In this document: positions 42,405 to 50,371 of the stretch, piece after piece | Position numbering within the stretch: the first letter of the stretch is position 1 | How the letters are laid out: each line of letters begins with the position of its first letter | NCBI RefSeq assembly: GCF_014256275.1 | Contig: NZ_JACCFE010000002.1 | Coordinates: forward strand, 434,001-498,000 | Reading direction: 5' to 3' | Origin: Rhodococcus sp. 4CII | Lineage (GTDB): Bacteria; Actinomycetota; Actinomycetes; Mycobacteriales; Mycobacteriaceae | DNA length: 64,000 bases | Notes under the pieces: model-generated | The model's input: the letters and a program-made list of their open reading frames with translations, nothing else | Told to the model about the DNA's origin: nothing | The model's database searches: none | Program-made: the position numbers and the translations under genes

Positions 42405-43778
42405 GTGGCAGCCACCGATACACGTCAGACTGCTGATTCGACTTCGGAGTCAGGACCGGAAGCACCAGTCGGAGCGGCAGCCCCCGGCACTGCTCCGGCA
42501 GCCGAAGACACTTCCGTGAAGAAGCCGGCGGCCAAGAAGGCGCCGGCCAAGAAGGCAGCAGCGAAGAAGGCGCCGGCCAAGAAGGCGGCAGCGAAGAAGG
42601 CGGGCGCCAAGAAGGCCACGGCCGGTAAGTCAGCGGACGGCGAGGACCTCGACGAGGACTCGGCCGACATGGAGGACATCGACATCACCGAAGGCGACCT
42701 GGCCGAGGTGGAGTCCGACGTCGTAGAGGTCGTCGCCGTCGGCGAGGACGAGGAGACCGAGGAGCCGTCCGAGAAGGACAAGGCATCCGGCGACTTCGTC
42801 TGGGACGAGGAGGAGTCCGAGGCCCTCCGTCAGGCCCGCAAGGACGCCGAGCTCACCGCGTCCGCCGACTCGGTGCGCGCGTACCTCAAGCAGATCGGCA
42901 AGGTCGCCCTCCTCAACGCGGAAGAGGAGGTCGAGCTCGCCAAGCGGATCGAGGCCGGGCTCTACGCGACGCAGATCATGCAGGAGCTGTCCGATACCGG
43001 GGAGAAGCTCCCCGCCGCACAGCGCCGCGACATGAGCTGGATCTGCCGCGACGGCAACCGCGCCAAGAACCACCTGCTCGAGGCGAACCTCCGCCTCGTC
43101 GTGTCGCTCGCCAAGCGCTACACCGGCCGCGGCATGGCCTTCCTCGACCTGATCCAGGAAGGCAACCTGGGCCTCATTCGCGCGGTCGAGAAGTTCGACT
43201 ACACGAAGGGCTACAAGTTCTCGACCTACGCCACGTGGTGGATCCGCCAGGCCATCACCCGTGCGATGGCCGACCAGGCCCGCACCATTCGCATCCCGGT
43301 GCACATGGTGGAGGTCATCAACAAGCTCGGCCGCATCCAGCGCGAGCTGCTGCAGGATCTGGGTCGCGAGCCCACTCCCGAAGAGCTCGCCAAGGAAATG
43401 GACATCACGCCCGAGAAGGTGCTGGAGATCCAGCAGTACGCGCGTGAGCCCATCTCCCTCGACCAGACGATCGGCGACGAGGGAGACAGCCAGCTCGGCG
43501 ACTTCATCGAGGATTCCGAGGCCGTCGTCGCCGTCGACGCCGTGTCGTTCACCCTGCTGCAGGACCAGCTGCAGTCGGTGCTCGAGACGCTGTCCGAGCG
43601 TGAGGCCGGCGTCGTGCGCCTGCGCTTCGGACTGACCGACGGGCAGCCCCGCACCCTCGACGAGATCGGACAGGTCTACGGGGTCACGCGTGAGCGCATC
43701 CGTCAGATCGAGTCCAAGACCATGTCGAAGCTGCGTCACCCCTCGCGGTCGCAGGTGCTGCGCGACTACCTGGACTGA
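42405..43778 (+). CDS. sigA: principal sigma factor SigA (RpoD/HrdB)
   Basis: Housekeeping sigma-70 factor, 457 residues from GTG 42405. Residues 1-130 are low complexity: an Ala/Pro/Lys-rich histone-H1-like tract (about 37-75) then an acidic tract. Region 1.2 starts DSVRAYLKQIGKVALLNAEEE. Region 2 contains NLRLVVSLAKRYTGRGMAFLDLIQEGNLGLIRAVEKFD in part and FSTYATWWIRQAITRAMADQ (2.3-2.4, -10 recognition). Region 4 ends DEIGQVYGVTRERIRQIESK (-35 recognition). It lies 121 bases after ppgK. Confidence 0.96.
   Translation: MAATDTRQTADSTSESGPEAPVGAAAPGTAPAAEDTSVKKPAAKKAPAKKAAAKKAPAKKAAAKKAGAKKATAGKSADGEDLDEDSADMEDIDITEGDLAEVESDVVEVVAVGEDEETEEPSEKDKASGDFVWDEEESEALRQARKDAELTASADSVRAYLKQIGKVALLNAEEEVELAKRIEAGLYATQIMQELSDTGEKLPAAQRRDMSWICRDGNRAKNHLLEANLRLVVSLAKRYTGRGMAFLDLIQEGNLGLIRAVEKFDYTKGYKFSTYATWWIRQAITRAMADQARTIRIPVHMVEVINKLGRIQRELLQDLGREPTPEELAKEMDITPEKVLEIQQYAREPISLDQTIGDEGDSQLGDFIEDSEAVVAVDAVSFTLLQDQLQSVLETLSEREAGVVRLRFGLTDGQPRTLDEIGQVYGVTRERIRQIESKTMSKLRHPSRSQVLRDYLD
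42541..42600 (+). repeat. two 30-base tandem repeats in the SigA N-terminal Lys/Ala tract
   Basis: 42541-42570 and 42571-42600 are identical except one base (A to G at the sixteenth base or so of the second unit). Partial copies flank them. They encode the alternation KKAPAKKAAA and are frame-preserving. Confidence 0.9.
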
Positions 43779-43789
43779 CAGCTGTAACC

Positions 43790-43827
43790 CGATGCCCCCG
43801 GACTCCGCGCGAGTTGCGGGGGCATCG
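43790..43827. terminator. terminator after sigA
   Basis: CGATGCCCCCG (43790-43800) and CGGGGGCATCG (43817-43827) are exact complements; the 16-base loop holds a further ACTC/GAGT pairing. It lies between sigA and the convergent antiporter gene. Confidence 0.8.
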
Positions 43828-43849
43828 CCGTGCGGGCGACCGCGGCCCG

Positions 43850-45022
43850 CTACGCGCTCGTGCGGACCCGGATCCAGGCGCTCGCCACCGGTTCGACCAC
43901 CCGCGCCGCCACCGGCCCGATGACGGCCATCAAGAGGACGTACGCGGTGGCGAGCGCGACGAGTTCGCTCTCCACGGCGCCGGCCGACAACGCCAGGCCT
44001 GCGATGACGATCGAGAACTCGCCGCGCGCGATCAGCGCGACCCCGGCCCGGGCCCGGCCCAGTCGCCCGACGCCCTGCTGTTTCGCCGCCCACGCCCCGG
44101 TGATCATCTTCGTCAGCGCGGTGACCACGGCGAGGAGAACTGCCCAGCCGAGGACCGGCGGGATCGCCCGGGGATCGGTGTTGAGCCCGAACACCACGAA
44201 GAACATGGCCGCGAACAGATCGCGGAGTGGTTCGAGGACACGACTGGCGTTGTGGGCGGTCGTCCCGGAGATCGCGATTCCGAGGAGGAACGCGCCGACG
44301 GCGGCCGACACCTGCATCGCCGAGCTGATGCCCGCGACGAGGAGCGCGGCACCGAGCAGTTTCAGGAGCAGGGTCTCGCTGTCCGGGCTGTCCAGCAGCG
44401 CCGAGACGTAGCGCCCGTACCGGAGAGCGATCACGAGGACGACCGAGATCACGACGAGGGAGATCGCGACGGCCTCGAGTCCGCCGGCGAAACTGACGCC
44501 GGCGAGCAGGGCCGTCAGGATCGGCAGGTACACGGCCATCGCGAGATCCTCGAACACCAGTATCGAGAGCACGACCGGTGTTTCGCGGTTACCGAGCCTC
44601 CCCAGGTCGCTCAGTACCTTCGCGATGATGCCCGACGACGAGATGTAGGTGACACCGGCCATCACGACGGCACCGGTGGTCCCCCACCCCAGCATCAGCG
44701 CGACGACGGCGCCTGGCGCCGCATTGAGGACGGCGTCGACGACGCCGGCCATCCACGACCGGCGCAGACCGGTGACGAGTTCCGACGCCGTGTACTCCAG
44801 TCCCAGCAACAGCAGCAGGAGCACCACGCCGATCTCGCTGGCGAGATGGCTGAACTCGCTGATGTCACCGAGATTGACGAACCCACCGCTGCCGAAGCAG
44901 AGGCCGCCGAGAAGGTAGAACGGGATCGGCGACATGCCGAACTGAGCCGCGAGACGGCCCAGTAGGCCGAGCGCGAAGAACACCGCGCCCAGTTCGATGA
45001 GCGCGAGCGTGGTGGTGTTCAC
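43850..45022 (-). CDS. CPA2 cation/proton antiporter, KhtU-like
   Basis: Kef/NapA-type membrane antiporter of 390 residues with 11-13 membrane segments and no C-terminal RCK domain of its own. Conserved parts are FYLLGGLCFGSGGFVNLG, EIGVVLLLLLLGLEYTASEL, VTYISSSGIIAKVLSDLG and MFFVVFGLNTDPRAIPP. It follows by 7 bases a gene for a separate TrkA-C protein, the layout of Bacillus KhtTU, a K+/H+ antiporter. K+ efflux is inferred; Na+ is possible. Confidence 0.88.
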   Translation of the reverse strand: MNTTTLALIELGAVFFALGLLGRLAAQFGMSPIPFYLLGGLCFGSGGFVNLGDISEFSHLASEIGVVLLLLLLGLEYTASELVTGLRRSWMAGVVDAVLNAAPGAVVALMLGWGTTGAVVMAGVTYISSSGIIAKVLSDLGRLGNRETPVVLSILVFEDLAMAVYLPILTALLAGVSFAGGLEAVAISLVVISVVLVIALRYGRYVSALLDSPDSETLLLKLLGAALLVAGISSAMQVSAAVGAFLLGIAISGTTAHNASRVLEPLRDLFAAMFFVVFGLNTDPRAIPPVLGWAVLLAVVTALTKMITGAWAAKQQGVGRLGRARAGVALIARGEFSIVIAGLALSAGAVESELVALATAYVLLMAVIGPVAARVVEPVASAWIRVRTSA

Positions 45023-45029
45023 GGGACGG

Positions 45030-45512
45030 TCAGCCGTTGGCCAGGAGCTTGGCTGACGCGTCCAGTCCGTCTGTGGTTCCGACGGCGACCAGGAGATCGC
45101 CCGAAGTGAGCAGGAAATCAGGTTTCGGCGACGGGTAGACCTGCCCGGCCCGCATGACCGCGACGATCGAGACCCCGGTCCGGGTCCGCATCGCCGTGTC
45201 GCCGAGCGGCCGGCCGTCGAAACGGGAATCTTCCTTGATGTACAGCTGCTTGGTGCGGATGCCGGGCAGATCCCGGTGCTCCTCTTCCAGCTGCGCTACG
45301 AGTTGCGGGGCACCCAGCAGATTGCTGAGAACCGCCGCCTCCTCGGTGGTGAGCGGTACGGAAGCGGCGCACGCGTCGGGGTCGTCGGCCTTCGAGACGA
45401 TCAGATCCGTGCGACCGTCGCGATGGGTGATGACACCGATGCGGCGACCTGAGGCGAGTTCGAAGTCCTTACGCACCCCGATGCCCGGGAGCGGCGTCAC
45501 TTCAACGTTCAT
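45030..45512 (-). CDS. TrkA-C domain regulator, KhtT-like
   Basis: 160 residues from ATG 45512. The N-terminal half (VEVTPLPGIGVRKDFELASGRRIGVI) matches the KhtT N-terminal domain; the C-terminal half is an RCK_C domain (KEDSRFDGRPLGDTAMRTRTG, DFLLTSGDLLVAVGTTDGL). It has no Rossmann domain, unlike ceoB/ceoC. In Bacillus the partner protein gates the antiporter and binds c-di-AMP; c-di-AMP binding here is only a possibility. Confidence 0.87.
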   Translation of the reverse strand: MNVEVTPLPGIGVRKDFELASGRRIGVITHRDGRTDLIVSKADDPDACAASVPLTTEEAAVLSNLLGAPQLVAQLEEEHRDLPGIRTKQLYIKEDSRFDGRPLGDTAMRTRTGVSIVAVMRAGQVYPSPKPDFLLTSGDLLVAVGTTDGLDASAKLLANG

Positions 45513-45559
45513 GTCTCCACGGTAGTCCGAACGGTGGGGGCAACCGTGGGAGGCTCGCG

Positions 45560-45934
45560 TCAGGGCCGGGCGGGGAACGTTCCGTCGGCGCCGGGGCGGT
45601 AGTCCTCGACCGCTGTCACCGCCGTGACGGGCAGCGGCCCGTACAGGTGGGGGAAGAGCATCGAGGCCGGATCGGTGGGGACACCCGGCTCCCACTTGAC
45701 GGGTGCACCGAGGGCTGCGGGGTCGAGTGTCAGCAGGACGAGGTCCGTGCGCCCGGCGAACAGCCTGCCGGCCGGCAGGTGCACCTGGGCCGGCGTCGAC
45801 AGGTGGATGAATCCGTCGGCGGCGAACCCGGCGGGGATGCGGTGGCCTTCGCGTTGCGCGTTCTGCCACTCCTCGCGGCTGCACAGGTGGACGAGCCGGT
45901 CGGATGGGCCGGGGCGAGCGGGTTCGGATTTCAC
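45560..45934 (-). CDS. DUF952 family protein
   Basis: 124-residue soluble protein from GTG 45934. Characteristic DUF952 blocks: LVHLCSREEWQNAQREG, DGFIHLSTPAQVHLPAGRLF, LVLLTLDPAALGAPVKWEPG and LFPHLYGPLPVTAVTAVEDY. A glutathione S-transferase link has been suggested in annotation of this family but no activity is established. It is the first gene upstream of khtT, 47 bases apart. Confidence 0.88.
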   Translation of the reverse strand: MKSEPARPGPSDRLVHLCSREEWQNAQREGHRIPAGFAADGFIHLSTPAQVHLPAGRLFAGRTDLVLLTLDPAALGAPVKWEPGVPTDPASMLFPHLYGPLPVTAVTAVEDYRPGADGTFPARP

Positions 45935-46194
45935 ACGATGAGACTAGCGTCACGCCGAAACCGAATCAGCTGTCAGCGAACTCGGACCGCTCGGTCTGTT
46001 CACGTCCGCCCTCTTCAGGGCTTGTCCGGCGCATTTGCGGCGCATTTCGTGTGTGATGCAACACTGAGAAACGCCGTCGGGAACAACGCGTAAACCTCAA
46101 ACGTCTGACAGAGTAGATCCACCGCGCCACCCCGACGCGGCGGACCAAGGCCCCAGGCACTCGGCATCAGTCGAAAAGCCAGTACGGAGGAGTC

Positions 46195-46389
46195 ATGCCC
46201 GGAACACTGACCAGCCCCCCGTTGACCGCAGCCGACCGGTGCGACCGGTGCGGTGCGGGAGCCCGCGTTCGCGCGGTTCTTCCGACCGGAGGAGAGTTGC
46301 TCTTCTGCGGTCACCACGCCAACGAGCACGCAGACCGACTTCGCGAGATGAACGCCACGATCGTGTCCGAAGCCGAAGCTGCAATCTGA
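46195..46389 (+). CDS. small conserved Cys/His protein (DUF7455-like)
   Basis: 64 residues from ATG 46195 after GGAGG. It has a compact ribbon pattern: DRCDRCGAGARVRAVLP then ELLFCGHHANEHADRL (CxxC...CxHH), likely a zinc site. No signal or membrane segment. It follows a 260-base gene-free stretch (45935-46194) in which nothing specific was seen, and ends in a strong hairpin shared with the convergent helicase gene. Function unknown. Confidence 0.82.
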   Translation: MPGTLTSPPLTAADRCDRCGAGARVRAVLPTGGELLFCGHHANEHADRLREMNATIVSEAEAAI

Positions 46390-46436
46390 TACGTCAGCCC
46401 GGGTGACCCGTCCCAGGCTCACCTCTTTCAGGACAC

Positions 46437-46469
46437 GAGACCGGCGAGTGCACTGCACTCGCCGGTCTC
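46437..46469. terminator. bidirectional terminator between the small Cys/His gene and the helicase
   Basis: GAGACCGGCGAGTGCA and TGCACTCGCCGGTCTC are exact complements separated by one base: a 16-base inverted repeat, the same build as the terminator at 22925. Confidence 0.85.
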
Positions 46470-46496
46470 GTCTGTTCGGCGGACGGGAGACGGTGG

Positions 46497-48299
46497 TCAC
46501 CACTGCCGCAGCGTGGAGATCCGCTCGGTGAGTTGCTCGACGGTGGCGATCGCCGTGGGCGGCCCGCCGCACACGCGACGCAGCTCGCCGTGGATGGTGC
46601 CGTGCGGTTTGCCGGTCCTGTGATGATGCATGGCGACCAGGCTGTTCAGTTCCCGGCGCAGCTGCGCGAGCTGTCCCGCCGCCGCGACCCGGTCCGCGAC
46701 CTGCGGCACCGGCGTGTGGGCGGGCGCAGCGGGAGCCGGCGCCGGCTTGTCCAGCTGCTCCGCCTGCCGCTGACGCAGCAGGGCGCGCATCTGATCGGCG
46801 TCGAGCAGACCGGGCAGCCCGAGATAGTCGGCCTCCTCGTCGGAGCCCGAGAACGTGGCCGTCCCGAAGGACGAACCGTCGTAGATCACCTGATCGAGCT
46901 CGGCATCCGCACCGAGGGAGGTGAAGGCCTTCTCGTCCTCGCCGAGTTCGTCCTTCTGCTTGTTCGCGTCGGCGAGAAGGTCGTCGTCGAAGCCGTCCTT
47001 CTCGCGGTGCGGCTTGCCGAGCACGTGATCGCGCTGCGCCTCGAGCTGGCTGGCCAGGTCGAGCAGCACCGGCACCGACGGCAGGAACACGCTCGCCGTC
47101 TCACCCTTGCGGCGGGACCGCACGAATCGTCCGATCGCCTGCGCGAAATAGAGCGGAGTGGACGCGCTGGTGGCGTACACGCCGACGGCCAGGCGCGGCA
47201 CGTCGACGCCCTCCGACACCATGCGGACGGCGACCATCCACTTCTGGGTGCTCGCGCCGAACTCCGCGATCCGCTTGGACGCCGTCGGATCGTCGGAGAG
47301 CACCACGACCGGATCTTCCCCGGTGACAGCCTTCAGCGTCTGCGCGTAGGCGCGGGCCACGGTCTGATCGGTGGCGATCACCAAACCACCCGCGTCGGGC
47401 ATGCCGCCCGTGCGCAACTGGCCGAGCCTCGTGTCGGCGGCGTGCAGGACGGCGGGAATCCAGTCACCCGACGGGTCCAGCGCCGTCCGCCACGCCCGGG
47501 CCGTCTGCTCCGCGCTGAGCGGCTCCCCGAGACGCGCCGAGAACTCCTCGCCGGCATTGTTCCGCCAGCGCGCCTCGCCGGAGTAGGCCAGGAACACGAC
47601 GGGCCGGACGACGCCGTCCGCGAGCGCGTCGGAGTACCCGTAGGAGTGATCCGCCTTCGAGCGCATCAGGCCCTCGCGGTCGGGTTCGTAGGTCACGAAC
47701 GGGATCGCGCTGTCGTCGCTGCGGAAGGGCGTTCCGGTGAGCGCGAGGCGGCGCGTGGCGTCACCGAACGCCTCCCGGATCGCGTCACCCCAGCTCTTCG
47801 CATCGCCGCCGTGGTGGATCTCGTCGAGGATGACCAGTGTGCGCCGGCTCTCGGTGCGGACGCGGTGCTTGAACGGATGGGACGCGACCTGCGCGTACGT
47901 CACCACGACACCCTGATAGTCGCTGGACGTCTGCCCGGTCGAGTTGGAGAAGTACGAGTCCAGGGCGATGCCGTTGCGCGCCGCCGACTCGGCCCACTGG
48001 TGCTTGAGGTGCTCGGTGGGCGCGACCACGGTGACCTGGTCGACGGTGCGGTCGCGCAGCAACTCCGACGCGACGCGCAGCGCGAACGTGGTCTTGCCGG
48101 CACCCGGCGTCGCGACCGCGAGGAAGTCCTGCGGCCCGGTGGACAGATACTTGGTCAACGCGCGACGCTGCCAGGCGCGCAGTGAACCCGAGGGTCTGGC
48201 CGGTTCGGTCTGTGCGAGGTAGGCCTCGGTGCCCACTATCTGCGCGGCCTCGGTTTCCACTCTCGGCGCCGAGTGGGAGCCCACTGTCTCAGCACTCAC
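46497..48299 (-). CDS. superfamily II DEAD/DEAH-box helicase
   Basis: 600 residues from GTG 48299, preceded by GGAGGG; a longer in-frame start at 48482 is less likely. Motif I AVATPGAGKTTFALRVA, motif II VILDEIHHGGD (DEIH), motif III LALTGTPFRSDDS, and the C-terminal lobe with MVSEGVDVPRLAVGVY and QAIGRFVRSRRKGE (motif VI) are complete, as in SSL2/XPB-like helicases. The last 130 residues are a helical region with a Pro/Ala linker (PAPAPAAPAHTPVPQ). Nucleic acid target unknown; repair or RNA work is possible. Confidence 0.9.
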   Translation of the reverse strand: MSAETVGSHSAPRVETEAAQIVGTEAYLAQTEPARPSGSLRAWQRRALTKYLSTGPQDFLAVATPGAGKTTFALRVASELLRDRTVDQVTVVAPTEHLKHQWAESAARNGIALDSYFSNSTGQTSSDYQGVVVTYAQVASHPFKHRVRTESRRTLVILDEIHHGGDAKSWGDAIREAFGDATRRLALTGTPFRSDDSAIPFVTYEPDREGLMRSKADHSYGYSDALADGVVRPVVFLAYSGEARWRNNAGEEFSARLGEPLSAEQTARAWRTALDPSGDWIPAVLHAADTRLGQLRTGGMPDAGGLVIATDQTVARAYAQTLKAVTGEDPVVVLSDDPTASKRIAEFGASTQKWMVAVRMVSEGVDVPRLAVGVYATSASTPLYFAQAIGRFVRSRRKGETASVFLPSVPVLLDLASQLEAQRDHVLGKPHREKDGFDDDLLADANKQKDELGEDEKAFTSLGADAELDQVIYDGSSFGTATFSGSDEEADYLGLPGLLDADQMRALLRQRQAEQLDKPAPAPAAPAHTPVPQVADRVAAAGQLAQLRRELNSLVAMHHHRTGKPHGTIHGELRRVCGGPPTAIATVEQLTERISTLRQW

Positions 48300-48514
48300 G
48301 GGCTGCCCTCCGCTGACATGGCACTGTTTGTTGCACTCCTCGGTATTCGATCGACATGTCCGGGTCCAGACCCGAAGGCGCTGTCCGTCAAGGAGCCTAG
48401 CGCCCGGATCCGACGTGAACCGCATTCGCGAGTTCCGATAGTGGCAGATTTGTCGCGACACGGGGACCGCAGCGGTGGGCAACCGGGCGTGTCGTCAGGG
48501 ATGCTGGAAACATC

Positions 48515-49681
48515 ATGACCGAAACGCCCTCGAAAACGCCGGATGGTGGCGGCGACGCACCGCAGTCCGGGTGGCATCCGCTACGTCGGACGCTGAGCGT
48601 GATCGGCCGCACAGCGAGCAAGGCCTGGGACGACTCGATCTTCGGGAAGGCTGCCACGGCGGCGTTCTGGCAGACGCTGTCGCTGCCACCGCTCCTGCTG
48701 GGGCTTCTCGGAATGCTGGGATACGTCGGCGGCTGGTTCGGACCCGACACGGTCGACATCATCCAGTCCAAGATCATCAACTTCAGCGGGACGGTGTTCA
48801 GCGACAACGTCGTCGAGCAGATCATCCGGCCGACGGTCGGCGACGTGCTCCAACGGGGACGTCCCGAGATCGTGTCGCTGAGCTTTCTGCTGTCCCTGTG
48901 GGCGGGGTCGTCCGCCATCTCCACGTTCGTGGACTCGATCGTCGAGGCCCACGGGCAGCAGGAGGCGCGGCACCCGGTGTGGCAGCGCCTATTCGCCTTG
49001 CTGCTCTACGTGATGTTCCTGATCCTCGCCGTGTTCACCCTGCCGCTGGTCGCGCTGGGACCGACCCTCGTCGGCCGGGTACTCCCCGAGGCGTGGCGGA
49101 CCATCGGGACGGAGATCGTCGACACGTTCTACTACCCCGCCGTCGGGCTGCTGCTGATCGTCGGGCTGACCACCCTCTACAAGGTGGCACTGCCCCGGTC
49201 GCTGCCGTGGCACCGACTGCTCGGCGGCGCACTGGTCGCGGGCGTGTTCTTCCTCGGCGCCAGCACCTGCCTGCGCTGGTACCTGTCCTGGGTCGCGGGT
49301 ACGGGATACACGTATGGGGCATTGGCCACACCGATCGCGTTCCTGCTGTTCACGTTCTTCCTGGGGTTCGCGGTGGTGCTCGGCGCCGAGTTCAACGCCA
49401 CCGTCCAGGAATTCTGGCCCGCCCGCGCCACCCGTATCGATCAGATGAAGGACTGGATCGCGGCGCAGGCCGAGGGCTCGCCGTCGGCGAACCCGGTGAC
49501 CAGCCTCACGCGGCGCATCGCGACGGGTCCGATCAAGATCGTCGGTGACCGGCCCCCATCGGACCGTCCGGCCCCGGCGTCCGGGGACAGCGAGCCCGAC
49601 AGCTCGGTACCGGAGCGTCCCGAGCCACCGGGTGTGCGACGGGCAGCGAAGCCTCAGTCGCCCTTGCGCAATCCTTCGTAG
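48515..49681 (+). CDS. YihY/YhjD-family inner membrane protein
   Basis: 388 residues with six membrane segments (from PPLLLGLLGMLGYVGGWF to PIAFLLFTFFLGFAVVLGAEF). Family marks are FWQTLSLPPLLLG, SLWAGSSAISTFVDSI, ARHPVWQRLFALLLYVMF and GALATPIAFLLFTFFLG. Older annotation calls this family ribonuclease BN, which is not correct. The last 60 residues are a Pro/Ser-rich cytoplasmic tail. Its 3' end overlaps the convergent DUF3039 gene by 28 bases. From memory, mycobacteria carry a homologue between sigA and sigB. Confidence 0.88.
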   Translation: MTETPSKTPDGGGDAPQSGWHPLRRTLSVIGRTASKAWDDSIFGKAATAAFWQTLSLPPLLLGLLGMLGYVGGWFGPDTVDIIQSKIINFSGTVFSDNVVEQIIRPTVGDVLQRGRPEIVSLSFLLSLWAGSSAISTFVDSIVEAHGQQEARHPVWQRLFALLLYVMFLILAVFTLPLVALGPTLVGRVLPEAWRTIGTEIVDTFYYPAVGLLLIVGLTTLYKVALPRSLPWHRLLGGALVAGVFFLGASTCLRWYLSWVAGTGYTYGALATPIAFLLFTFFLGFAVVLGAEFNATVQEFWPARATRIDQMKDWIAAQAEGSPSANPVTSLTRRIATGPIKIVGDRPPSDRPAPASGDSEPDSSVPERPEPPGVRRAAKPQSPLRNPS

Positions 49682-49890
49682 ATCTTCTTGCAGTCGGGGC
49701 AGACGGGCGATCCCGGCTTCGCGGATTTCGTCACCGGGAACACCTCGCCGCACAGGGCGACGACGTGGGTGCCCATGACGGCGCTCTCCGCAATCTTGTT
49801 CTTCTTCACGTAATGGAAGACTTTGGGAGTGTCGTCATCGGTCGACTCGTCGGTGGTGACGTCGGGCCGTTCCTTGGTTTGAGTGCTCAC
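49654..49890 (-). CDS. DUF3039 small zinc-binding-like protein
   Basis: 78 residues. After an acidic start, it reads KVFHYVKKNKIAESAVMG, THVVALCGEVFPVTK and SPVCPDCKKIYEGL: a His plus three cysteines (CG...CxxC) that probably hold zinc. Common in actinobacteria; unknown function. Divergent from the DUF3099 gene. Confidence 0.87.
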   Translation of the reverse strand: MSTQTKERPDVTTDESTDDDTPKVFHYVKKNKIAESAVMGTHVVALCGEVFPVTKSAKPGSPVCPDCKKIYEGLRKGD

Positions 49891-49977
49891 CCCTCAATAA
49901 TGCCGCAACCGGCCCGCGATCCCACCCCCTGCCGCCCCGTGTGTGCAATTGCCGCCCGACAGTGGAACAGTGGAGTC

Positions 49978-50337
49978 ATGGCACGAAGTGCAGGGTTCGG
50001 CGCGTCCGACGACGCCGGCTCACCGAACAATCCGGTTCTCATCACCGAAGCCGCGCGATCGATCGAGGAACAACATCGCGCCCGTGTCCGCAAGTACCTG
50101 CTCATCATGTCGTTCCGGTTCCCCGCGCTGATCTTCGCGGCGGTGGCGTACGGCATCTGGGAGAACCCGTGGATCTCGATGGCGATCATCGGCCTGTCGA
50201 TCCCGCTGCCGTGGATCGCGGTCCTCATCGCGAACGACCGGCCTCCGCGCACAAAGGACGAACCCAGCCGCTACGACCACCGCGAGTCGCCGAGCACCGC
50301 CCTGCCCGCGCCGCCGCACCACACCATCGAGGGCTGA
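49978..50337 (+). CDS. DUF3099 membrane protein
   Basis: 119 residues from ATG 49978 (GGAG four bases upstream). Two closely spaced membrane segments (FRFPALIFAAVAYGIW and SMAIIGLSIPLPWIAVLIAN) are preceded by ITEAARSIEEQHRARVRKYL, the usual DUF3099 layout. The tail is Pro-rich. Function unknown. The next gene starts 34 bases downstream. Confidence 0.86.
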   Translation: MARSAGFGASDDAGSPNNPVLITEAARSIEEQHRARVRKYLLIMSFRFPALIFAAVAYGIWENPWISMAIIGLSIPLPWIAVLIANDRPPRTKDEPSRYDHRESPSTALPAPPHHTIEG

Positions 50338-50371
50338 CGCCGCCGCGGTCGCGTACTGACACAATGCACGG

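Noticed and set aside
42541..42600. CRISPR-like repeats
   Set aside because: Contiguous coding tandem repeats without spacers inside sigA.
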